Assembly: GCA_905331475.1 (NCBI GenBank) | Contig: CAJNYU010000114.1 | Coordinates: forward strand, 496,001-560,000 | Length of the DNA: 64,000 bases | DNA from: Rotaria socialis | Taxonomy: Eukaryota > Rotifera > Eurotatoria > Philodinida > Philodinidae | Direction: 5' to 3' | Shown: positions 33,946-50,332 of the stretch, piece after piece | Layout: the number at the start of each line of letters is the position of its first letter | Numbering within the stretch: the stretch's first letter is position 1 | Notes under the pieces: model-generated | What the model was told of the DNA's origin: nothing | Databases searched by the model: none | The model's input: only the letters and a program-made list of their open reading frames with translations | Translations under genes and position numbers: made by a program

Positions 33946-36900
33946 CTTTTCTTTTGCAATACATACAAAAAGTATGTGAAACACAGAAATAAATGCTCTT
34001 TTTTCTGCTATTCCTATATGTCTTATTAGAATAAATTGTGAAGTATATCTCAAATGAAATATTTTTCGGGTTTTATACTTCTATCGTACTAGACAAATAT
34101 TCTGATATTCAAAAACAAAATATTTGAGTTCTTCTTGTTTTTCGATCATTGATAGAGAACGAATACAATTAAGCAATATGATAATATATATTTGCATCGT
34201 TAGAGTTTTAGACATTTCTTTTATAATAATCCGGTCTAAAATATGCTTCCTTGAATACATCACGTTCTTGATTCTTTTTACAAAGAATTAATTTTCATAA
34301 CCAATTCTAACAAAGATTTGTCTTGTGAAAAAAGCTAATTATAAAACCTTAATTATATACTGATGAAAACTTAAGTATCCCACACAATTTTTGTTTTTGC
34401 TCTTTCGCTTATTTCGAGAACAATTTACATGAACAGTAATTTGGAATTTTGTTTTGCCTCATGTCATATGAAAAGTAACGACAATGAGACAATGAATACA
34501 ATATTTATCACTTGTGAACATTGATATTTGCCTAATTCATTATCAGATATGTTATAATTATTCAGCGATTGCATCTTAATACAACACTGAACTAAATATT
34601 TACTTTTCAAATGAAACGAGATTTGTGAATATGTAGTGGTGCAGCTAAAATTAAAAATCCCACTATAATGGGAATTAAATATTCTAGCAACATGCGTTTG
34701 CTTCAAATGAATTGTCGTATAATTCAAATCAATTAGAACATAGTTCAAGAGAGACGATCGAAATTAGTATTATCAGTGGAATAGAATGATTTGAAACAAA
34801 CAATATTAAGCGATGTTTTTTAGATTTGATGTGAATAAATGTTTCAACAGTTACCTTTACACTAAAATCCAAACTATATCTGAGGTTTGCGTACATCATA
34901 ATGTGTATCACAGAAGATAAGTGATTGACATTGAATCAAATAAGATATAGCCTTTCATTTATTTCTAAACAAAGTATTAAATTCAAATCGCTGATAGAAA
35001 ACATAACAATAACTATTATTTACAGGCACTAGTAGAGAACATTCAGTTGATTGATCTTTCACGTGAACCTTAAGTTCGAACTCAGCTGAGACAAAGATTG
35101 TTTATTTCAACGTTCAATATCTAGCAGTTAATAAATATACTTCTAGATTATATACGAAACAACATTATGTGAATGATTTCTGTCATCTTTCTTTTCTCTA
35201 AAATTTTACGTTGTTTCTTGAAAATTATTATCATCAACTTAATTATAGCTTTGCACCGTGTTTTCTCAACTATTACTTTATTCTGTTTTTATCAATTATA
35301 GATGACTAGATTATACGGATTTTATCTCTATGTTTATAGATTTAACTATCATCATTTATCAAGAAGCGTATGAAATAAACATTCAGTAAAGTGCATTTCT
35401 CACGTCAGAACACCTTATAATTTTCTTTACCTTTCCACTATTACTATAATGGATATTTGGCTTGATGATAGATATAATTAAAAAGTATACTTTATTTTTT
35501 TCAAGCATGTAAAAATGTACGACAACTTTCAGTTTTATTCATTGATTTTATAATAAAACATCGTTTTAATTATTGTTCTGAATAGCTAAATTAGGTCACC
35601 AAAAATTGGCAGATTCACTCCAGGTATTAGCTTGTTTCCAAAAGTTTGCTCGCCGAATCGGCCTCGAAGGCTGTTGCTTCATAGAAGGATATTCATTTTG
35701 TAAGAAAATTAAGTTCCTATATCGATTCTTCATTGTTCGTATCAGAATCATTCGATTCCAAATTTGATAAAGATCTAATCCGTATTGTATTATCTACAGC
35801 AACATCATTCTTTTTTAGGAGATTTTTCGACAATGTTTGACTCAATGTGTCATGATGAAACACAAAAATAATTGTTACTGGAGAAGAAAAAAATCGAACA
35901 AATATGATTCAAGATAGTTTGTGGATATAAATAGAAAATCTTACTCAAAATGATAAATTTTTTTTGGATGCATCATATTGATAAAAAGAATGAAATATAT
36001 TTGTAGTGAAGTACCAGTGAAGAAGAAATAAACATAACCAATGAATATTGATATATAAATAGTTGAAATTTTTGTTATTGCTTACCTCATTTACATATAT
36101 CACCCTACTCATCACTTAACTTGAACTCGAGAAGGATGCTCAGCAACATAGACGTACAGTATATTAGTTTATTTTTTGTTTTCATTTTATTCTTCATTCA
36201 AGTTTTTTATGGGTTTTAATTTCCATTCTCCCTGAAAATAATAGATTGTTGTTCCGCCTCTTCATTTCATATATTACCATCAAACACAAGGAAAGAAATG
36301 ATACTTTGCCTACGACACGCGTTTTAGGTTTGATCATCTTTGGTAAAAACTCATCGAGTTTTATGATTCTTAACGATCAATCTTTTTTCACAAGATCAAA
36401 TTATCTTTATTAGACAGAAGCAAAGAAAAATGACTTTGCCTTGCTCATTGTGACTTGTACTTCATTCGAATTCTTGAATTAAATCACAATGAATGAATAT
36501 TTTCTAATACTGTTATAAAAATATTGAAGAGCATTATAATATTAGGATTAATATAAAAGTTTTTGTTCCTGATTCCTATTCATGAGAGATTGAATTATTT
36601 ATGAACATAGGAAAATTTCAAAGATCGATTGATAAAAAGTTGTGGAGATTTTTACAAAAACAAAAAAGATTTTTAGAAGTGCTATACACTCAAAAGTGTC
36701 GAAAATTGTTTTCTGTATTTTTACTTGGCGTAAGATATTGAGGATCTAAGAAGTTTGTCAAAGATTTTGTATGAATATCTCATTAAAGAAAATTATAAAT
36801 TGTTGAAATATGTTTTTTTGTTGCTATGAGGAAAATAATGTAGGTGTGGGTGTGGATGTGGGCGTGGGCGTGAAATGTATATGAAGTAGCACATAAGAAA

Positions 36901-38214
36901 AGGAAGACTTCGATGCAGAGAACAATATTATGCGTTTTGAGCTCAAGTGGAAAAACATTTTTCCTGGAAATAATCAGCACACGATCAAGACAAAATTTCT
37001 TATTTAATAACAGCTGAAAATATATTCCAACAAAGCAGTGAGTTTCTTATACCGTCGTTCAATTCCATGATGTCAATCTTTCATCGAATATGCTTCAATT
37101 CTATCATAACGTTGATAATATCTGCCTTCAAGAGATCGATTACTGCTGAGAAACATCAATTCTAATGTGTTACAGCATATCATATGAATTAAAATTACAT
37201 CATTTTCTTTTAGTTTCAAGTCTTTTCAATAAACAGAATTTTACTATGCCATCGAGATAAATAATCAAACTGGACAAAAATTGATGTAGTGGATATAATT
37301 CTCTTCTATGTACTTTGAAATTCAACATTTTATCAGAACGTAGAAGCCATCTATGAAATGAAATGTGAAAACAACTATACGGCATAGATCGGGTTGATTT
37401 TTGATCGGCTTACATGGCATGAAACTTTGTACACTTAAAATAAATTTTATACTTATGATGAAACAACTAATGAAAGAATACAATACAAGTAAGAATTGAA
37501 AGAAAAAACGAGAACAAACTATCATCAATCACCTATTGATAAATTCTTCGCTTCTTTCACGTCAACCATTCTCTTCTCTCAGATAATTTCCCGTCGGTTA
37601 TGATTAATCTTGATGGCCAGTATTTCCATTACATACTTTCGGCATTTATTGTTAATATTATTCACAGAATAGTACTATGTCTTTGTCTATGCTAATTTCT
37701 TAAAATTGAAAAAGAAATAAAAGAATACATTTCTACTCATAATTCAAAACACAAATTCATGGGAAAACGTTTCCCCTTTATTTGTATGCAGGACGACTAG
37801 AAATTGCTTTAAGATACGAAATCATACACATTTGCACATTGTTTTTTTTTATAAAATTGAAAATGCTGAATCAACATTGCAAGTGCTTCCAAAATAAAAA
37901 CAAAAACAAATAAATGATAGACAACTTTAAATATTATAACATTACTCATTTTGCCATTCTTTTATTTTTTGTCAGATTCATCGAAAAAAAATTGGATTGA
38001 AAAAAGAAAGATTTACAATAAACCATTTTTCAGGTAATATTGAAAAGCAAACAGTAAATTTAATGCTTCATCTTTTGATTGCGTGCATTTAAATAATTTA
38101 ATCCATTGCTTTTCTTTTTCTTTTGAGTGCCTGTTTACCATTTTCCCTACTTTTTCAGTTAATCGTCAACATTGATGCATAAAGTCAGTGATTGATAAAA
38201 TATTTTTCTATATC
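33946..38214. other. intergenic, no gene seen
   Basis: More than 4 kb of AT-rich DNA with no exon chain or transposon ends that I can find. A GTGGGYGTG-type repeat is at about 36840-36871. The segment 35590-35700 is slightly richer in G+C but shows no open frame. Confidence 0.45.
36840..36871. repeat. GTGGGYGTG-rich imperfect repeat
   Basis: About five imperfect copies of a GTGGGCGTG-like hexamer unit; G-rich on the plus strand. Confidence 0.7.
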
Positions 38215-41205
38215 ATGCTAGTAAGTGAAATATTTGTTTAAAAAATCTATTTAAGTGATTTTCTTAGTCAACTGCAAGAACGCCACGGTTTCGAAATATA
38301 TCAGCGACTAGATTATCGCGTTATGATTCATCGTTGATATCGTTAAATGAAAAACATCCGGAGGACCATCGAAATCCTGAAAAAGAATGTTTCATGTGCC
38401 GTCAAGCAAATGTTTATATAAAACCGATTGGTATGCAACAAGAACGTCGTGTAGCACGACGGCATCCACCAATATTAACACGAACACAAATAGAAGAATT
38501 ACGACAAAAGAAAACTTTAACGAAAAAAGAAGTACGAAAATTATTACAATGTTATTTTCCTGAAATAAGAAATGTAAAATATTTTCAATTACATAAATAT
38601 CATTCATGTTGTTATGATCCGAAACATTTAAATTTATGTAAAAATCATATAACAGCATTACAACATGAACGTGAACAACATCTAAGTCATGAACATTACA
38701 ACAATGAAACAGATGAAGATCATTATAAATCATTTGAAAGAGATGATGGATATCAAAATAGAGTTAGTTTTGTTAGGTAAGATAAATAATGACTTATCAT
38801 GAATATAAGAAAAACGAAAAGAAATATTGATATTAGAATTAAAGTCGAACCGACAAAAGGAATACCAACACGATTTCTGGCTCCAGTAGCTTTACCAGAG
38901 CCACTAGTCGATATGCTTATTAAACAAGTATGGTTATTTGAAACAATTAAGAAGAACTTATTTTCTGTGATACTTTTTCTATTTTAAAATCTAGGTTAAT
39001 CGTTTAGAAAATAAAAGAAAAGCGCCAACATTTTGTTTACCACCAATAAATGTTCCGCAAACCCAAAAGGTCTACAGATTAGAACAGATGCGTGGTATGG
39101 CATAGAATGCTTATAGATTTATTTCATTCGAGCGTCTCATTACATCAAAATAATTATTTGATAATCTTACTAGAGAAATTTCATTTTTCTCACATATTGG
39201 ATGCGATCATTATCGATTGATTTGTTGAATCTATTATTTTTCTATTTCTCCAATTCATATTTTCATGTTATCTATCACTTAAATGCTCATACATATCATC
39301 ACCATCTAGATTTTGTGATAAGAAGAATACTACGCCTACTGATGCGTAGGATGAAATAGATCAATAATAAAACATTTTAGGTTCATTTTAATTAATACGA
39401 ATTATATCTTTTAAGAAGATGATCAATTATCTGAGCTTTTGAAAACATTGCAGTTACACAGACTTTGTGTTGATGAAAACGTTTTAGAATCATTATTTAT
39501 TATTATAGAAATAAAATATTCATCTTTATATTGTATTTATAGTCCATGGTGCCAGTACTGTGTCAGAACAGTTGCCTACTCTTGTTTCTGAGGACGACGA
39601 CGATGTTGATGATGATGATAATAATAATAATAACAATGATGATGAAGATAGATATAGTTATGGTGATAATGATAGTAATGAAGACAATGAGTGTGTTGAT
39701 ACCGTGAATAGTGGTATACGTGGTTACTATGGTAACATAATGGGTCGATCACGCATAAAATACGAAGAGACAGTTCAAATTAAGCAAGAAAAACAAAGCG
39801 AGAAGCCAAGAAGAATCATCACAAACAAGGATTTAGTTGTTGAAGATGTAGAAGATTTAAAAAATTTATTTATTAATGAACAAATACAAACAACAGTTGA
39901 GAAGCCTGTCGAACGCTTAAAAAAGAAAAAACGTAAGAAAAGAACTAAAAAACATTCTCATACACATCAAGTACCAAAATTAAATCATTGGGAAGTCATG
40001 GCATTGGAACAATCAAAAAAAGAAATATGTGGTTGCCGCCATCACGTTCAAAGGCTTGAAGCTAATCAAATAATGTACGATTGGTGTCGATGCAAAGATC
40101 ATCAGCATAAAGAAGTGAAAGCAAAACAGAAACCTATACTACCTACTCTCGAAGAATCAAAACAAATAACTCCCGTTCCAAAAACACCTAAAGTAGAAAC
40201 AAAAACAATTGGCATTAATGCAACAGAACCAACAACAACTGAACTTGCATTAGCTTATGATCCATCAACAGTTGATTATGATGTAATTCAAGAAACAATC
40301 TATTATCGAACTTCATCTGGAAGAATGGTAAACGCTTTTTTTGACGGTTTGTCTTTTCTATCAATAAAATATTTGATTATTTTATTTCAGGTTAAACCTG
40401 AAATAACGAATTCGTTTACTTATGATAATATAGTATCATCGACAAATCTTAATCATCATCATATGTTAACTAAGAAATCTGAAGTTCTATTTATGACCGA
40501 TAAAGGTCAATATCAACCAATTCAAGATGATCGAAATCTTCCAAAGAAAAGTAAGTCTAGTTTATTTTTTCAGTATGAGATTTTATTCTTTGTTTGTATT
40601 TATCGATAGATCGTTCCTCGTCGACTTTGTCTAATGCAGGGCTTGCATCCAATAGTCAAGATTTAGTTGATTCTGAAACGTCATCAACAAATATTAGAGC
40701 CGATCGAATGATTCCTATAAGTAAGAAAACCATTCTATCTACGAAAAACATAGGACGCACGTATGACGATGATGATAATGATGACAAATCAATTCAAACT
40801 GTTTCACCTGAGCCTATGCAAGAAAGACCAATGAATAATTCAATGCAATCACCTATAATTCCAATGTCACAACGCAAGGTTTATAAATATTTTGGAACCT
40901 ATTAGATTTGTTATCTTTACGTTTTAATTGTTCAGAGTTCAAAACCTACTTTTGTGAACAAGAGAGCAACACCTAATTATGAAAACCAATCAACTGCTGT
41001 CGGTAATCGCCGTTGGTTTGATCAACCACTTGGTGATCAAAATTTACTTCCTGTGCACGATGGTCGATATGGTCTTATTGCTGGTACATCCACTGATGAC
41101 TATGTAGTGAATAGCCAATTACCTGATAATGATTACACAGAACATTATGCACGTGTACGTATACCTTCATTTCGACGTTGTCCGTTTAACTGTGAAAGCA
41201 ACTAG
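38215..41205 (+). CDS. unrecognised multi-exon protein with Cys/His-rich segments
   Basis: Exons 38215-38220, 38268-38776, 38837-38927, 38995-39094, tentatively 39416-39466, then 39543-40327, 40391-40550, 40610-40878 and 40936-41205. They join in frame to about 746 residues; without the 51-nt exon the neighbours are also in phase. The first coding exon holds only ATG CTA. Features: ECFMCRQ near residue 45, a basic Lys/Arg/Glu-rich helix, YHSCCYDPKHLNLCKNH near 125, a long Asp/Asn acidic run, a lysine block (KKKKRKKRTKK) suggestive of a nuclear signal, and ICGCRHHVQRLEANQIMYDW with CRCKDHQH. The paired Cys/His clusters could bind metal. The C-terminus is Ser/Asn-rich. No known family matches. 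It may be a nuclear or cytoskeletal structural protein; function is unknown. Confidence 0.7.
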
Positions 41206-44200
41206 TCACATTTTGCATAATGAATCATTAGAATATTGATAGATTTTGAAAAGTATTGGTGAAAAAACGATTTATATTGTTTTTGAACATCTCTTTAAAT
41301 ACTTTATTTTTTCTTCTTCAAATGAATATGCATAAAAAGCTTTTACTTTATTTTATTTTAGAGAAATCGAAGCAATTGCATCATATCATAGCCGATGGTT
41401 TCTTTTTACTGAAGAAAGAATAAAAAGTAGCATTCACTTTGTAGTATTTTTTAACTGAAGTTCTTTTGAAACAAATAAATTGAATATTAATTCTATTCAA
41501 CACAAATAACAAACCTAATAATCATACTTAATCATTCATTTGTGGAAATATTGTATATAAAAGATATAATATTAGACTATTGGTCTTATTCGATCGAGGC
41601 CTAGTCCTGGAAAATGGATCATATTAATGAATTCCTATCTTTTTCCAAAAAAATATTCTCAAATCTTTTTCTATTACTCGACAAGTATCTTTTTTCTAAA
41701 ATATTTGTTTACTAACTACAATATATAATTTTGTATCAAATAGAAAAAAGTCAGAATTCGATAGTAGTAGCAAAACAATTCTGTATAATATTTATGAATA
41801 TTTTTTTTATCCTGTATTATGAGAGTGAATTTTCTTAGTATCACTCTACTCTGTAGAATGCGATAGCCAGTAGATCTTTGTTTTTGAATTAAGCACATAA
41901 CTAATAAATAATTTTCTTCTATTTATAGGTAATTAAAAATTTTTCTGTTATTAACAAAAATGTTATTCGTACTAACTTCGATTTATTGTGGAACTGCAAT
42001 ATTTCTTGTTCACTTGTTTGCACTCTAATCTATACAACAATTAATTTCAAGTAAACATCATAAAATAATATCCGAAGCTATTTTTAGACACAAACTAATC
42101 AACATCTGAAATTTTTCAATAATAAATTCAGCATAAGGACACGCATTACTCTAGATATTGCACTCTAATAAAAATAGGTTTGTTACCGAACCTATCTCAA
42201 GGGGAAGGACCTTTACAGTTTTGTACTCACCTGCTGAATCTGAAATGGTTTACTCAGTCACGACCTCATGCTTTTTAAGTTCGATAAATCAGTACGAAAC
42301 CTCAAAAATTCTTGCCCTGGATACAAGTTTGATAATAAACGTATTTTTTACAGTGTGACTAGTGTCAGATTCTAATATTCTTACGCTAGAAAAATGGAGA
42401 CGTACATACTCATTGATTAAACTTTCATCTCTTTATTACGAGATTCATATGTCTTCACATTAACGGACAAATGAAAATAATTTTTCTCATTAATTACAAT
42501 ATATTGAAACTGCTAATTCAATACAAAATTTTATTTTTCAAAAACCAGTATTTAAATTGAATATGAAATACTATGAAGACATCTTCTACTTAGAATAAAG
42601 TAAAAGTAGTGAGATTTTAAGATATGCATGAACATACTAGACGTAATGAAGGCGTTTTAGTATAGTGTGCAATTTAATAGCTACTAACAATGGTTCACAT
42701 CCAATTAATATCTAAGTTACATGTCAATTCAAAATTTTCTAATTTTAATTGCCATATCTAGTGTAAATCAAGTGCACTTTCTAGATAAAATAGTGTATCT
42801 GTAGCTCCGGAAGTCTACAGGTGGCATAGCTAAGAATCAGCATACTGCACTGAGTACGAAAGAATACATATGACTCTCAATTTGAGCTAAGAGAATTATA
42901 AGCTATTGCTGGAAAAAACAAAATAATCGCAATAAGAATGGTGAGTTAATCTCTTTTTTGTTTGTATACTACTGTCTATGGTCAAATTAGTGGATTGATC
43001 TATTAGAAAAAGAGGTGCTCAGAATTCTTCTTACCAAAGTGAACATTCATCTAAACTTTCTAACTTCACTGTACGATCCACCATATTCAACATAATTTTA
43101 CAGTCAATGCTATTTAAAGAAGTTCATCAAATCCATTGTCATGATCGGCACACGTCTCAAAAGAGCTAATAACGAACATAGCGAAACCAATAGTTCACGT
43201 GCAAACAGTAACAAGTACTGATTCATAGATTTAATTTAATAACACACTGATTACTACTAGTCTATAGACGTAGCGAATGTCACAAAAAATTTGCAACATT
43301 CTTTGTTTATGACCATAACAAAAAAAGAATTGATCTATCTTTCAAAAGATCTATCGTTCAATGTTCCTGAACCTTATTTTCCCCTAGATTTAGAACAATA
43401 GAGATGATTATTTTTATAGGTTGCGTAGTGAAATTAAATAAACATCAAGCCTACTTTCCACTTTTTCCCCCTTGTTGTTCCAACAATCTTGCCAAAGTTA
43501 TAAACAGACATCTAAAATACTTTCTATTTTTGTAATTTGAAGGCAAATCAAATAACTACTTGGAATTATTTGTAGTTGTTGCGCTCTACATAGGAAAAGA
43601 ATTCAATTTTCTATAAACCACTGGAAACTTGAACGCTATTCACTCATAGGTGATATTGCTAGAATTTTTGCTTTGAAAAGAGGTAGTCAACCATGAAATT
43701 CGCGCTATTTCCATAATATGACAATACGCCTCACCGAAAGAATGAGTATTTAAAACCTTCACACATATCCGATTAATAGTAAATTATGTTTTTTTACCCA
43801 CAAACTATTCATTTACATGAAAAACATGACTTATTAAAAGATGTGCGCAAAGTTGGCACAATAGACACATAATCACACTAAACGACCTATAAAAAAATAT
43901 TCAGCTGTACTGTTTTATACCGAGACAAATTGAAGATTGCAGAGAATTGGACGGCAGATCTTTTGAAAATTATGACATCGTTTTGTCCTACTCATCAACC
44001 GAAAGAGATATACGACAATTTCATGACATTCGATATGTCTAAGAAATGTCGTTATTTTTCGTATGTCTTAAACTGTTAGTTATTGATTAAATCATGTATT
44101 TCTAAGAAGTCTAATTTCACCCACGAGGCAATACTCGTAATAAAAATGAAACTATTTTCTAAACAATCAATCATGATTAAGGAAATCAATTAAAAATACC

Positions 44201-46591
44201 TAGAAATCTGGGCTAGTCTAGATATAAATCAAGATTGATTAAAATAAATTATCATCCTTTTAGTATTTTTTCATTTAGTTTAAATATCTTAATGGTTAAT
44301 AATTATACATATATATAGCAATAGCTCGACATTTTTGATGATATGATGACAAAGGTTGATTATTGTCTTCATTGTGCTTGATTAATTTTAAGAAATATGT
44401 AAAGAAAAAAAACGGAATCTATTTATAGAACAAGCAAAGTGAGTTTAAAATCCATCTTTGAAAAGAAGATTATGGATGATAAAGTCAATCGGATTTTTTA
44501 AAATATTTCTAGATAGAGATATTTAAGTGAAGACATAAGTTGACATTTCTGTCAACTATGAACAACTTGTTTTATGAAGGTGACATCCATAAATCTGAAG
44601 ACTATTTTTATTCTTATATTTTTTTAATAAATCAAAAAATTGCTTTGGTCTCTAATGAATAATGCAATAACATTTCAAAAACAGCTACTCTTCTAATGAA
44701 AAATATCCCAGAAGACTTGATGTGACAATTTCTTTTAAATATATATTTTACTATGCGAAGATATTTTTATGTTGTTAAACTTGATGATCAAATTGAGAAG
44801 TAAGCTACGTACACGAAATAAATACAAAAAAATCTATCTTTTTTTAATGTACAAATTCATGAAGTATCGTATGAAGATATCTACTTTAATTGCCATTTGT
44901 ATAAAAATAGGATTTTTATATTTTTATATCGTTGATAGTTGTTCTTTCGCACCTATTAAAGATTCATTTAACGATCTATTGAACCGCTAGAGATAATCGA
45001 TTCTTTTTCCTCTTTTCTATTCTATGCCAAAATATTTGCAGATATAATCTATCTTTTTTTTGCTTTTTGCTTTAACAATGTATTTCTTGTTGAGCATTCG
45101 CATGTTTATCAACTACATTTATTTTCTTTCTCCTGAGAATTTTATAAACGTAGACTTTTTCTCGTAGTAGAATCGCTATATTTAAAATAAAAGAGCTAAC
45201 ATTATTCTTTTTCTTTTGTGTATTATTGCCGTGAAATATTTTCCGCCTACATAAAAAATATACCTAAGACCGGAAAAAGAAATGATTTAATAATAAAAAC
45301 TAGCCGAGAAAAAAACTTGCTCGAAATATATTTACACGATTACTAAATGTAATAATCATCAAGTAAGCAAAAAAACATTTTACATGTTAAAATACTAAAT
45401 TAATCTTTCTTTTTTTTTGGCTCTATTAATTGATTTTGATGTATACTGCTATTATTGTTTTCTCGTCAAATATATATTATATGTAAATTTCTCGGTCAAC
45501 AAAGTTTTAAAGTTAATTATTCAACACTCTTCTGGTTTCTTTCATTTTTTGCTTTGTTTCCGAGTACTCAATTAACTGAACGTTATGCGATAAACTATGA
45601 TTCTTTTTTTGGCCCCTATCAATACTTTACCATTCTTCTAAAAAATGTTTTTCTTTGTTTTTTTTTCTTTCACAAAGTATAAAAAAAGAGCATCCGTTTA
45701 TATCAGTTTGCTTAGGGATTAATGCGTACTGCCGATCATCTATTAAAAATTTCCATTAATAAATAAAAGTATATGTTTTGGACAGTCTTTTGTTTTGAAC
45801 ATTTGTTTATTCAGGCTTTCTAATTCGAACATGCAAAATGATGTTCATCAGAAGAATAGTTAGAGATTTCAGCTGAGTTTCTCTTGCTATTTGAAAAAAA
45901 GTCAGAACATTCTTTCACGAAAACAGCTAATAGCGTGATCTAGTTCTACTTTCTCTTCCTCTCCTTCTCCCTCTCTCTCTTTCTATCCTCGTCACTCATT
46001 TCCAGCGTTTCTACAAGTAATAAAATGATGTTGAACATGAGAAGAAAAACAAATCGCAAAAAAGAAATAGGAGTGACGGTGATGATTCGACATCGTATGC
46101 ACCGAACTTTTCTTCTAGATAGTATTGCATTATAATAGAAAAAGACGTAGCATTCCATTGCATGCTGTCATCGTTTGCTTCCCCGGGATTGCCTTTGTTT
46201 TCTTCATATTTTCAAGGCGTTATTGCCTGCCATGACTTGCCGTTGATGTTAGTAAAGAATAAGAAGAAGAAAAAAGGAAGATTTTTTTTATTAACTGTCA
46301 ATTCGGATAAATTAAGCGAAAAAAAATGAAAAAGTCACAATTAACAACATACTATCGTTGTCATACAGTACTATTAGTTCATGAAAATCTAAACCTTCGG
46401 TAAGTAGCGGTTCGTTTTTCTTTCTCGTCTTCGATATTCTTGAAACTTTCTGTTTCATTTTTACTAAGAAGTTTATGGGCAATGTATATAGGCAGAGAAA
46501 CAGAAAAATAGGGAAAAAATATCGACTATGATGAATAAAAATATTGACAAAATCTTTCGATTATTTATCTAGATAGTATTAACTTCAGATA
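41206..46591. other. large gene-poor AT-rich interval
   Basis: Over 5 kb without a supported multi-exon gene. It holds a small signal-peptide-like reading frame at 44871-44990 (listed separately) and a CT-rich tract at about 45945-45985, which produces a spurious Arg/Glu-rich minus-strand frame. The frames at 41716-41898, 42158-42358 and 45455-45682 show no support. Confidence 0.45.
44871..44990 (+). CDS. possible small secreted peptide (39 residues)
   Basis: ATG at 44871 starts MKISTLIAICIKIGFLYFYI, a plausible signal peptide, with likely cleavage after SCSFA, then PIKDSFNDLLNR and TAG. The frame continues open upstream, so an earlier ATG (44856 or 44769) is possible. The C-terminal DSFNDLLNR resembles SASFKDLLNKK in the neuropeptide-like precursor at 62328-62699. 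There is no amidation glycine or dibasic site. Chance in AT-rich DNA is the main alternative. Confidence 0.25.
   Translation: MKISTLIAICIKIGFLYFYIVDSCSFAPIKDSFNDLLNR

Positions 46592-50332
<3,741 letters not shown>

Noticed and set aside
38392..38733. 113-codon minus-strand frame
   Set aside because: Exactly antisense to an exon of the 38215-41205 gene, whose frame is supported by splice phases.
45946..46158. 70-codon minus-strand frame ending in Arg/Glu/Lys repeats
   Set aside because: The tail comes from a CT-rich simple tract and the rest shows no support.
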